NCBI GenBank assembly: GCA_022600195.1
Contig: JAHZKX010000018.1
Coordinates: 248,001 to 312,000 of the forward strand
Direction of reading: 5' to 3'
DNA: 64,000 nt
Origin: Planctomycetota bacterium
GTDB lineage: Bacteria; Planctomycetota; Planctomycetia; Planctomycetales; Planctomycetaceae
In this document: positions 30,414 through 38,783 of the stretch, in pieces
How positions within the stretch are numbered: the first letter of the stretch is position 1
Layout: every line of letters begins with the position of its first letter
Notes under the pieces: generated by a model
The model's input: only the letters and a program-made list of their open reading frames with translations
Database searches by the model: none
What the model was told of the DNA's origin: nothing
Made by a program: the position numbers and the translations under genes

Positions 30414-31110
30414 TTACCAATCAGAAATTGAAAACATGATCGAAACACAAAATTTCGATCAACGCCCGAAACTGGAAAATCTGGCAACGCAAACACCAGA
30501 TCATCAGAGAGCCTGGGAAGACTTTCTGATCGTGGAACATACATTGCCTGCCTGGAAACAATCGCTGCCTGATGTTGACCTCGTCGAGGCTGTCTTTTCA
30601 CAACTCGCTGAATCGCAGGAATCCAGTCTGGTTCTGTCAAAACCCGGGAAGATCTCCGCTCCACAAAACGGGAAGTCACGTTCGAGCACCCGTTGGATTT
30701 ATGCCAGCGTCCTGACCGTGGCTGCTTTATTAGTTGCGATTTCCATTAATGTTTCGATTGACCACTCCGAAGTGCCGTCCCCAAATACCATGATAGTCAA
30801 CCAGAGCGTGAAACCCGTTCAGCCTGTACTTTCAACACAAGCAAAGACCAGCAATAACAAATTGAACCAGTTACTGCAAAATGCCAGAGCCGCCTCCTGG
30901 GGACTGGCACAAAGCACCGCGGGCACGATGACAGAAGCCGTGAACCTGGTGCCTGTTGCGAAAGCTGCTCCCGGTTCGACAGACAACATGTCAGAAGAAT
31001 CGAACTGGGTAGATGACATCAATAAAGAAATGCAACCACTGAAAGATCAGATTGGACATGCCTGGAATTTTATCATTCATTCTGTTCCTGAAGAATCCAC
31101 TAATATTTAA
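30400..31110 (+). CDS. Putative single-pass anti-sigma factor without zinc motif
   Basis: I start the 236-residue protein at ATG 30400, 14 bases before the sigma stop. The N-terminal cytoplasmic part (about 1-100) is helical and acidic. One membrane segment (WIYASVLTVAALLVAISINV) lies at about residues 103-122, and the rest is a Ser/Thr/Asn-rich outside domain. This is the layout of ECF anti-sigma factors, but the HxxxCxxC of ZAS-type anti-sigmas is absent. Assignment rests on position and topology, not on a recognised domain. Confidence 0.7.
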   Translation: MNLVDYQSEIENMIETQNFDQRPKLENLATQTPDHQRAWEDFLIVEHTLPAWKQSLPDVDLVEAVFSQLAESQESSLVLSKPGKISAPQNGKSRSSTRWIYASVLTVAALLVAISINVSIDHSEVPSPNTMIVNQSVKPVQPVLSTQAKTSNNKLNQLLQNARAASWGLAQSTAGTMTEAVNLVPVAKAAPGSTDNMSEESNWVDDINKEMQPLKDQIGHAWNFIIHSVPEESTNI

Positions 31111-31126
31111 CTCGTTTCCGTTCCTG

Positions 31127-31147
31127 AATGAGATACGATATCTCATT
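31127..31147 (+). other. Tight hairpin between the anti-sigma gene and the secreted-protein gene
   Basis: A perfect 9-bp inverted repeat (31127-31135 with 31139-31147) with a 3-nt loop lies 17 nt after the anti-sigma stop. There is no U-tract, so it is more likely an RNA processing or stability element, or a DNA dyad, than a terminator. Confidence 0.45.
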
Positions 31148-31183
31148 TCGAATTGTTTAAGACTTGCCAGGAGTGCGCCAGGT

Positions 31184-33028
31184 ATGGAATTTATAAAACA
31201 ACAAAATCGATTGAAAACAAATCTGATGCTAACACACCGAATTCTACACTCGATCACTCTGGCTTCTGCACTCTTGGTTTCTGTCGGCATTTCATCGGCA
31301 GTCGCTGCAGCGCCGCGAACTCCACAGCCCCTAACCCAACTGGTTGATGATCAAGCCGGGATCTACTTGGAAGCCACTGATCTGAATTCACATTTGAAAC
31401 AATTTCTCGATTCCTCTCTGGTTAAACGCTTTCGGCAAACGCAAGTGTTTAAGTCATGGCTGGAGAGTCAGGATGTCAAAAACCTCAAGCAGGGATTACG
31501 CGATATCGAAGCGGTAACGCAGCAACCCCTGCCCCCTTTACTCAATCAGATCTTTGGTGAATCCGTGGGGTTGGCTATTTTTAATAATGGCCCGCAAAAA
31601 AATCCATCCTTGCTTTTATTAACCCGAGTCAAAGACACGAATAACACCAGAAGTCTGTTTAAAAATTTGTTCGAAAAAACAGGAATTGAAGTCACACCAT
31701 CCTCATATCAGGATGTCTCCTATTATATAGCCAGCCACCAGGCATCAGCCGCTGATAATTCAGCACCACAGGTCTACTATTCCTTTCTGGAACAAACGCT
31801 GGTTGTTACTGAAAATAAACAGATTTTGCAATCGACCATCGATCTGCATGTGAACCAACATCTCAAAAAACAGTCTCGCGAAAAGCAATCGAGCCTGTTC
31901 AACCTGAAAATGTATCAACGTGCTCAGTCAGTCTTGACTAAAAACATAACAGGCTCCGTCTTTTTGAATCCACGAATCTGGGACGAGCACATCATCTTAC
32001 CAAAAAACGAAATCGAGAAAGGCGTTGTCAACTGGTGGCATAAAACAGGAGGAGTAACTGCCGGACTACATCTCAATAATACGGTAGCGCTGGAAGCGGT
32101 GATCCTGTTTAATTCTGAAGAGATCAACCTACCCTTACTGAATGTCTTACGAGTCCCTGCCGAGACACCAGATCAATTCAGTCAGATTCCGAAAAATGCA
32201 CTGGCTGTGCTCTCCGGACAACTCAACGTCCATTTGCTGACACGAAAAATCGTTGACTTCTATGCTGATAAGAATCCCGAGAAATGGCAGAAAATTCATG
32301 CCGTCAGTATCGGCCTGCTCGGAGGACTCGATCCGGTAACAGAACTCTCCAAAACACTAGGTCCTCATATCCTGTTTTATTCAGTTCCACGCAAAGAACT
32401 CTCTTTTGACTCAATTCCCTTTGATGGGCTTGTGGCTCTACAACTCTCAACATCCGATTTACCAGCAGGTGCAACAAATAAATCGCGATCTCGTTTTGCT
32501 CTTGAAAATGTGGCTAATTATTTGATGAACAGCATGATTACCCATTACAACGCCGAGGAGGCGCACATTGACAACCCTTCTACCTTTAAGAGCGAAGACC
32601 ATGATCTATATAAAATGCGCTGGATCGAAGGGATGGGACCTTATCAGCCTGCTTACGGAATTAACGAGCAACAACTTGTTTTTGCCAGTTCTCCCGAATT
32701 GATCAAAGAGTTTTTCACTTTGAAATCAGAAGAGAGCCTCGCCGCACTTCCCGTATTTCATACATGGAAAGAAACTTTTTTCCGAGAAGAAAAACAGCTC
32801 TGTTTCTTCAATATCACCTCGATTCGAGCCTTCATCGATCAGAATTCTGACTTTCTGGCTCAGCAATTCGCCAAGGGACAGGGGGGAGACCTGGAGAAAG
32901 GCCAGAAAAAACTGTCTGGATTGAAAAGTCTGCTCCAATCCTTTGATGGGTTCTTTTTTGCAGCCGGTTTTCAGAAGTCCCAGGTCCGAGTCATCCTGGG
33001 CCTGGGTTCGCTGGAACCCACCAAATGA
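31184..33028 (+). CDS. Large secreted protein linked to the ECF module, unknown function
   Basis: Start ATG 31184 is chosen for its CAGGAG ribosome site and because the following about 37 residues form a signal peptide ending in AVAAAP; an upstream open frame has no support. The 614-residue product is soluble after cleavage, has no Cys motif, heme site or membrane segment, and resembles the DUF3352-type secreted proteins of planctomycetes in length and pattern (a recollection, not a match). It follows the sigma/anti-sigma pair by 73 bp and may be its target or its sensor partner. Confidence 0.75.
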   Translation: MEFIKQQNRLKTNLMLTHRILHSITLASALLVSVGISSAVAAAPRTPQPLTQLVDDQAGIYLEATDLNSHLKQFLDSSLVKRFRQTQVFKSWLESQDVKNLKQGLRDIEAVTQQPLPPLLNQIFGESVGLAIFNNGPQKNPSLLLLTRVKDTNNTRSLFKNLFEKTGIEVTPSSYQDVSYYIASHQASAADNSAPQVYYSFLEQTLVVTENKQILQSTIDLHVNQHLKKQSREKQSSLFNLKMYQRAQSVLTKNITGSVFLNPRIWDEHIILPKNEIEKGVVNWWHKTGGVTAGLHLNNTVALEAVILFNSEEINLPLLNVLRVPAETPDQFSQIPKNALAVLSGQLNVHLLTRKIVDFYADKNPEKWQKIHAVSIGLLGGLDPVTELSKTLGPHILFYSVPRKELSFDSIPFDGLVALQLSTSDLPAGATNKSRSRFALENVANYLMNSMITHYNAEEAHIDNPSTFKSEDHDLYKMRWIEGMGPYQPAYGINEQQLVFASSPELIKEFFTLKSEESLAALPVFHTWKETFFREEKQLCFFNITSIRAFIDQNSDFLAQQFAKGQGGDLEKGQKKLSGLKSLLQSFDGFFFAAGFQKSQVRVILGLGSLEPTK

Positions 33029-33403
33029 AATTCTTTGATTCTGTACACAATTCTGAACACAGACGCTTTATCCCTACCCGATAATCGGCATAACCGGGAT
33101 GACTACTCAATCGGCAATCTCTATCGCACTTATCAGTGTTAATTATTTTAAACAGACTGCCCAATCCCATTTTAGTGGGAATACTAATAGAGTAGGTTAG
33201 CTCCTTATTCTTTCCCAGGCCAGAAATAATTTGGTTTTGCGGATCGATTCTTCTCAAAAAGAACATCAACCGGAAATGAGGTACACAGGGATAACCATCC
33301 CAGATCAATATTAGATTTTCTCATATTGATACTTATCACTGCGTATTTACTAATCAGTTAATTCGGGCAAATTTTCTCCCCTCTAAAAAGGCTTAAATTA
33401 AAC
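33029..33403. other. Non-coding stretch
   Basis: About 375 bases. A 105-codon minus-strand frame at 32991-33308 runs into the upstream gene and lacks a ribosome site and protein-like character. I see nothing else beyond a 5-bp hairpin near 33164-33182. Confidence 0.4.
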
Positions 33404-33718
33404 ATGGTAAAACAGCTTGACCCCCCAACAGAATTGGTCGTCGATCGTCGACGTGTAAAGCGAAGAACTGCTTCCGCCAGTGAAGCAATTCATGAAAAGC
33501 ATGAAGTTGTCGATCAGCGAAAAGTAGAGCGACGACGTCAGATTGATCCAACGACGTGCGAACGTGACTATAGCGAGCCGGAAGTGGACTTCATGAAAGC
33601 CATGGATGACTACAAAAGGCGAAGCGGGCGTCAGTTCCCAACCTGGAGCGAAGTGCTGGAAGTATTACACAGCATGGGATATCGTAAAGTCGCAGAACCA
33701 ACCGATATTTCCCTTTAA
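33404..33718 (+). CDS. Small charged protein, unknown function
   Basis: A 104-residue soluble protein. The N-terminal half is very basic, with DRRRVKRR and DQRKVERRR, and the C-terminal part (about 65-100, [34 protein letters not shown] in two short blocks) looks like a small helical fold, a pattern I associate with conserved planctomycete proteins. AAAGGC precedes the ATG. No function can be assigned. A terminator hairpin follows. Confidence 0.7.
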   Translation: MVKQLDPPTELVVDRRRVKRRTASASEAIHEKHEVVDQRKVERRRQIDPTTCERDYSEPEVDFMKAMDDYKRRSGRQFPTWSEVLEVLHSMGYRKVAEPTDISL

Positions 33719-33750
33719 TCCACATTTGGATTCAGCATTAAAATCAATGA

Positions 33751-33783
33751 GTGAGACGCGGATTCTTCGCGTCTCACTTTTCA
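33751..33783. terminator. Intrinsic terminator shared by convergent genes
   Basis: A 10-bp perfect stem (33751-33760 with 33768-33777), loop of 7, followed by a short T-run on the plus strand. It sits between the 104-residue gene (plus) and the FHA-GAF-SpoIIE gene (minus). The minus-strand side lacks a strong U-tract. Confidence 0.7.
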
Positions 33784-33784
33784 T

Positions 33785-35479
33785 TTAAGCCGGGTCCCGA
33801 CCGATAATCACCAACGTCAAATCATCATATTGTTCATTTTGACCCACAAATGTTTTGACCGCTTGCAAGATCGAAGTACCCAGCATGCTGGATCCTGACT
33901 TTGATTCACGAATGGCTGCCTTCAATCGATCAAGGCCAAACTGTTCGCGTTCTGCATTCATCGCCTCGGTCACTCCATCTGTGAACAGAATCAATCGTTC
34001 GCCGGGTTGAAACTGATGCTGAATCGTTTGATAGTCATAATCTTCCATAACTCCCAGAGGAACGCTCGGATGATCGCCCGTTAGCTCTCTTAATGTGCCG
34101 TCTGGCTCGAAGAGCAATGGAACCAGATGACCCGCGTTGACAAAGGAGACCTGATTCTGTGTAAGGTCAATCTGTCCCAGAATGAACGTAATAAATCGCC
34201 CGTCGTGCGCCGATTCATCGATATGATGATTTATACGATGCACGGCATCAGTCACGTCGGTCACAAACTCCACCGTACTGCGAACTGCACTGCACACACG
34301 CGACATCACCAGTGAAGCAGGAACTCCTTTACCAGCCACATCCCCCAGAGCAAACCAGATGAGACTTTCATCTGTCTTAATCAAATCGTAATAATCCCCA
34401 CCCACGGCCCGGGCCGCCTCATAAGAGACAAAAAAATCATATCCCGCAATTTCAGGTATTTTTGCAGGCAAAAGCCCTTTCTGCACGCGAGCTGCGATCT
34501 CCATCTCATTATCGTAGCGCTGTTTTTCCACATGTGAGATCATCAATCGGGCACTCTCATACGATAGTGCAGTCTGACCGGCTATCACCATTAAAAGTTC
34601 CAAATCGTCCTCAGAAAACATCTGGCCGGCAATTTGTGTGTCCAGGTTGATAATCCCAATCACGCTACCATCCATGCCCAGCATCGGTGCACACAAGATC
34701 GAGCGGATCGTTAATGTAGAAACCGATTCACTATGTTCAAACCGTTCATCATTGGTGGCATCTGCTGAAAGTACACCCGTTTTATTATCGGTCACCGCTT
34801 TCAAGACTGTGCGACTGAGCTGCAGCGCTTCGTGATCATTATCGCGTCGATGCCGGATCGCTTTCGGGAAAAATCGTAGATTCTCTTGATCGCGCAATAA
34901 AATACAGCCTCGATCTGCAGCAGGGAAAATTTGAAATAAACCCTCCAGAACCTTCTCGGCCATGGAATCCAAGTCAGATGCGGAAGCTATCGTACGACTG
35001 ATTTTCAAAATCGCCTTCAATTTGATTTCCGGCTTAATCTGATAGCTCTCAATCTCTCCCGAAGGCTCAGACGACCTCAATATCGTAGATTTATCAATGG
35101 CAGGAGGCCGGAGTGAAACATTTTTCAGAGAGGGAATGAAACCATACGAAGTCAGCAGACCTTCATTCTGACTTTTTTCAAATTCAGAATCACTGGAAAA
35201 TTCCATGAGAAAAGGACCGATCGATATTTGGTCGCCTGACAGCAACTCGACCGGGTCTTTGACAAGTAGATTGTTAATAAAAGTCCCGTTACCACTGCCG
35301 AGATCTTCCAGTAGATACTGCTCATCCTCGTTAACAATAATGCGCGCATGATAACGAGAGACCGTATTGGATTTCAGGCAGACATCACAATCCGGATGTC
35401 GGCCCAGCGTAATCTGCTCCCCCTTGATTTCCAGTCTGGAAGTATCGCCATTATTTTGTAAAAACAGGCTGGCAGACAT
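33785..35479 (-). CDS. FHA-GAF-SpoIIE/PP2C phosphatase, copy 1
   Basis: The 564-residue protein has an FHA domain at 1-95 (LGRHPDCDVCL, SRYHARI, GSGNGTFINN), a GAF domain at about 165-315, and a SpoIIE/RsbU-type PP2C phosphatase at about 340-560. Phosphatase metal residues are visible in [34 protein letters not shown] and DDLTLVI. Such proteins dephosphorylate anti-sigma antagonists in partner-switching pathways and are tuned by a small ligand (GAF) and a phosphothreonine partner (FHA). It lies 38 bp after its paralogue and probably in the same transcript. Confidence 0.95.
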   Translation of the reverse strand: MSASLFLQNNGDTSRLEIKGEQITLGRHPDCDVCLKSNTVSRYHARIIVNEDEQYLLEDLGSGNGTFINNLLVKDPVELLSGDQISIGPFLMEFSSDSEFEKSQNEGLLTSYGFIPSLKNVSLRPPAIDKSTILRSSEPSGEIESYQIKPEIKLKAILKISRTIASASDLDSMAEKVLEGLFQIFPAADRGCILLRDQENLRFFPKAIRHRRDNDHEALQLSRTVLKAVTDNKTGVLSADATNDERFEHSESVSTLTIRSILCAPMLGMDGSVIGIINLDTQIAGQMFSEDDLELLMVIAGQTALSYESARLMISHVEKQRYDNEMEIAARVQKGLLPAKIPEIAGYDFFVSYEAARAVGGDYYDLIKTDESLIWFALGDVAGKGVPASLVMSRVCSAVRSTVEFVTDVTDAVHRINHHIDESAHDGRFITFILGQIDLTQNQVSFVNAGHLVPLLFEPDGTLRELTGDHPSVPLGVMEDYDYQTIQHQFQPGERLILFTDGVTEAMNAEREQFGLDRLKAAIRESKSGSSMLGTSILQAVKTFVGQNEQYDDLTLVIIGRDPA

Positions 35480-35517
35480 GGTTTGGCTATCAAGTTGGTA
35501 GTAATAAAAACATCAGT

Positions 35518-37200
35518 TCAGGAAACACGCCCGAATGTCATTATTGTTATATCATCATTCTGTGGACGGCCATCAGCGTGCCGCCTGACATCTGCTAATA
35601 ATGCCTGCCCTAACTCGGCTGCATTTTTTTCACGGTTGGCTTTCAGAAATTCTCGCATCCGATCGAGCGTATACAATTCCCCTGCAGGATTCATCGCTTC
35701 ATCAACACCATCGGTAAACAATACCACAATCTCGCCTGGTGCCAAATCGCGCTCCACAACTTCGTAGGGAAAACCTTCCATCACTCCAATTGGCATCCCG
35801 ATACTCTCTTCCGGAAATTCATCAATGGAACCATCGGGTTTTAAGATCATGGGAGACATATGCCCTGCATTCACCAGAGATACATGGTGCTTGCGAGTAT
35901 CTAGAATAGCCAGCACATATGTCACAAATCGTCCTTCAACCGCACTATCACACATGTGATCGTTGATCGCTTCAACTGCAGGACCGACCTCATGCACAAA
36001 CCGCATCGTATTTTGAACGCAACTGGACATCCGGGACATGATCATGGCGCCGGGAACTCCTTTGCCAGCAACATCACCAAACGAAAGACCTATTTTATCT
36101 TCCGGCAATTCGAAAATGTCATAATAGTCCCCACCCACGGCTTGTGCTGAATCGTATGAGGCAAAAAATTCATAGTTATCCACTTCAGGAACCGAACTGG
36201 GTAACAAGCCCTGCTGCACCCCGCGGGCGATGTCCATCTCATTGTCCTGCTTCTGCTTTGCCATGTAGGAAGTCATCAAGCGCGCACTTTCATACGAAAG
36301 CGCAGCCTGGCCTGCAACCGACATCAATAAATCCAAATCTTCTTCCTGAAATTGCTGCACTGGATTTTGAGTATCAATATTGATAACGCCAATCGGTTCC
36401 TCAGAAAGCCCCAGCATCGGTACACACATCATGGACCGAATTGACAAATTGGAAATCGATTCACTGGCGTCAAACTGTGCATCACTTGCTGCATCAGCAG
36501 ATAAAATGCCAGACTTTTCTTCGAGAACTTTCCGCACAATAGTACGGCTGAGTTTGACGGTCGCATCTTCCCCTGCACGACGGTGCTTATATGCACGGGG
36601 AACCATTTCCCCATTTGATTCTTCTTTGAGTAAAATACAACCTCGGTCGGCTGCGGGGAAAATATGAAACAGCGAAGTCAGAATTTGTGGCAAGAGTTTT
36701 TCCAGATCCACTGTTCCAGCAAGACTGCGGCTGATTTCAATCATCGCTTTTAATTTGGATTCGGGACGTACATCAAGACCACCAAAGCCCCCTCCTCCGG
36801 CAACAGCCCCCATGATCGTTGCCGACCCGTCATCCTCCTCTTCTTCAGAAAATCCGATGTCAAAACCGGTCTCCTTCATTGCTGCCACCGGACTCGACTT
36901 CGATTGTTTCTCCTGATCGGCTTCAAAGCGAAACAGAATCGGACCTACTTTCAGACGATCCTCATGAGCCAGCAGTGTGCGGCCTTCGATCTTTTTACCG
37001 TTAACAAAAGTTCCATTACCGCTCCCCAGATCTTCCACGAAATACTGATCACCATCTCCAACGACATGCGCATGGCGGCGCGATACCATGTTGGAATCAA
37101 GCTGAATCTGACAATCTGGATGTCGACCCATGACTGTCTCTTCGCCAGATAGTGAATATGAGACTGCCTGACCCGCCTGTAACATGACCAACGTAGCCAT
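35518..37200 (-). CDS. FHA-GAF-SpoIIE/PP2C phosphatase, copy 2
   Basis: A 560-residue paralogue of the next gene downstream with the same order: FHA at 1-95 ([31 protein letters not shown]), a linker with [13 protein letters not shown] and a Gly-rich patch, GAF (about 160-310), and PP2C (about 335-560; [48 protein letters not shown]). The linker is the main difference between the copies. All metal-binding Asp residues appear intact in both, so both should be active. A tandem duplication is the simplest origin. Confidence 0.95.
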   Translation of the reverse strand: MATLVMLQAGQAVSYSLSGEETVMGRHPDCQIQLDSNMVSRRHAHVVGDGDQYFVEDLGSGNGTFVNGKKIEGRTLLAHEDRLKVGPILFRFEADQEKQSKSSPVAAMKETGFDIGFSEEEEDDGSATIMGAVAGGGGFGGLDVRPESKLKAMIEISRSLAGTVDLEKLLPQILTSLFHIFPAADRGCILLKEESNGEMVPRAYKHRRAGEDATVKLSRTIVRKVLEEKSGILSADAASDAQFDASESISNLSIRSMMCVPMLGLSEEPIGVINIDTQNPVQQFQEEDLDLLMSVAGQAALSYESARLMTSYMAKQKQDNEMDIARGVQQGLLPSSVPEVDNYEFFASYDSAQAVGGDYYDIFELPEDKIGLSFGDVAGKGVPGAMIMSRMSSCVQNTMRFVHEVGPAVEAINDHMCDSAVEGRFVTYVLAILDTRKHHVSLVNAGHMSPMILKPDGSIDEFPEESIGMPIGVMEGFPYEVVERDLAPGEIVVLFTDGVDEAMNPAGELYTLDRMREFLKANREKNAAELGQALLADVRRHADGRPQNDDITIMTFGRVS

Positions 37201-37312
37201 TTAAAATGCCCTTGTTATGAAATGATGATGAGATGATTAAAACTGGAATTGAATGATATTTTAAAGCTCAGCGGGCCCTGATGCAATCGCTTCAATAGAT
37301 TGAGTCTCATGA

Positions 37313-38593
37313 TTAACAACCAAAAATCGTCTCAACATTCCCGCGCAAAACCAGCTTTCCAAGTTCAATCGCACGTTCTTCCGACCAATTACGGCTGATT
37401 ACAAAATCAGTGGCCAAAACGTTCGCTAATACACGACGATACATACGAAACTTCGGTAAGGCAAACTCAAGTTTGTACATATCGCTGTAATAACCAATTT
37501 GCTTCGTTTTTGGCACCGCTTCCAGACGGCTTTTACAATCGAATGTGATAAATGCCGGAGTATTGGAATACCACCAATGACCATTGATGACCACATTCGG
37601 AAAGATCCAACTGTAGCTGACAAGTTCCTGATTACTGGTACTCGTTAAAACCGAAACAGGAAAAGTGACATTCGGAAATGCATTAAACAATTCCTTGTAG
37701 AGGATCAGAGAAGTCCGTTTATCATACAGATCCTGCCCTTGATACACGCCCGCTTCATACACCCGACGATTCACGCCAATCATCAGATCAAAGGGAAGTT
37801 GATGTTCGGCACAGTATTCAGCCAGGGTCCAGAACACAAATTGACTGACGGTCCGCGACTCTTCACAACTTAATTCTGATCCCGCGTAAAGCGATCTCAC
37901 GACCGAGTCGGCCTGATCTGCAGTTACCGCAACAGGAGAAAAATCAGGGGGCAACGAAATGGCACAGGCCCGCGCCCCTTTGGATGTAAAATGAGTAAAT
38001 AATTTGCCGATTGCTTCTCTCAGCGTGCTGGCACATCCAATATCCATTTGAGTTGATTTGGCCAGACGTTCCCGCGTTTCACTTTTGGAAAGATGAAAAA
38101 CCAGATCATCGGTGCGCAGACAGGGAATGTAAAGATTCGTATCAAAGCCTTCCAGAGGATCATCGAAATCATTTGTCAAAAAAACCTGTTCGAGACCACT
38201 CTGTTTTAAGACTTGCTGTTCCCAGTCTGGTTGCGCCATTTTTTCGGCAGCGGTGTCGTAGAGTTTCTCCCAGTTGGATTCTGTGATCGCTTCGTCTTCA
38301 AAGCCAAAGAATTCTTTGCAGATATCAAGCAACCAGCTGACCTGGATGGTATTGTCCAAATCGCCCAACTGAGTCACCAGACGCCCGACTTTTTCTTTAG
38401 GACTGATGCCGGGTTCTTCAATTAACTCTTTTGCTAAGCCCGCAGAGTGTGCTAATTCTGTGTAGTAATGATATCCCATGATATCTGCCAACGTCGTAGA
38501 AGCGGCCGCATGGGGATTGATGTGAGTATGAGGGTCAATCAGAACCAGACTCTCTAATTCTGCGAAAATACGTGCACTGAGCTGTTCGGACAT
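37313..38593 (-). CDS. Glucuronate isomerase (UxaC)-like amidohydrolase-fold protein
   Basis: I use ATG 38593, with AGGAAA about 10 nt upstream; an in-frame ATG ten codons earlier is less likely. The 426-residue protein has the UxaC-type metal motif DPHTHINPH near the N-terminus and the C-terminal segment YSDMYKLEFALPKFRMYRRVLANVL, placing it in the uronate isomerase branch of the amidohydrolase superfamily. Typical UxaC is about 470 residues and sits with hexuronate genes; none are here, so the substrate is open. It lies 113 bp upstream of the phosphatase pair on the same strand. Confidence 0.8.
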   Translation of the reverse strand: MSEQLSARIFAELESLVLIDPHTHINPHAAASTTLADIMGYHYYTELAHSAGLAKELIEEPGISPKEKVGRLVTQLGDLDNTIQVSWLLDICKEFFGFEDEAITESNWEKLYDTAAEKMAQPDWEQQVLKQSGLEQVFLTNDFDDPLEGFDTNLYIPCLRTDDLVFHLSKSETRERLAKSTQMDIGCASTLREAIGKLFTHFTSKGARACAISLPPDFSPVAVTADQADSVVRSLYAGSELSCEESRTVSQFVFWTLAEYCAEHQLPFDLMIGVNRRVYEAGVYQGQDLYDKRTSLILYKELFNAFPNVTFPVSVLTSTSNQELVSYSWIFPNVVINGHWWYSNTPAFITFDCKSRLEAVPKTKQIGYYSDMYKLEFALPKFRMYRRVLANVLATDFVISRNWSEERAIELGKLVLRGNVETIFGC

Positions 38594-38710
38594 GATCTGG
38601 CGTTTCCTGTTGAGTTCTGACAAGATTTATATTCTTTAGCGAATATAATCAGTCAACCGGTACAGTGCAATCAGGTGATCAAACCCGGGAGATTTTCACA
38701 AACAAAACAC

Positions 38711-38749
38711 AAAAAAAGTGACTCTGCAGCAAATGTTACAGAGTCACTT
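38711..38749 (-). terminator. Intrinsic terminator of the cytochrome/WD40 gene
   Basis: An 11-bp perfect stem (38716-38726 with 38739-38749), 12-nt loop. Read on the minus strand it is followed directly by a run of seven T, the classic intrinsic terminator. It lies 35 bases past the stop of the gene at 38784. Confidence 0.9.
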
Positions 38750-38783
38750 GAACATGATTAGTTGATCTTAAGGTCGAATAGAC

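Noticed and set aside
32991-33308. 105-codon minus-strand open frame
   Set aside because: Runs into the 3' end of the secreted-protein gene, lacks a ribosome site, and its residues look random.
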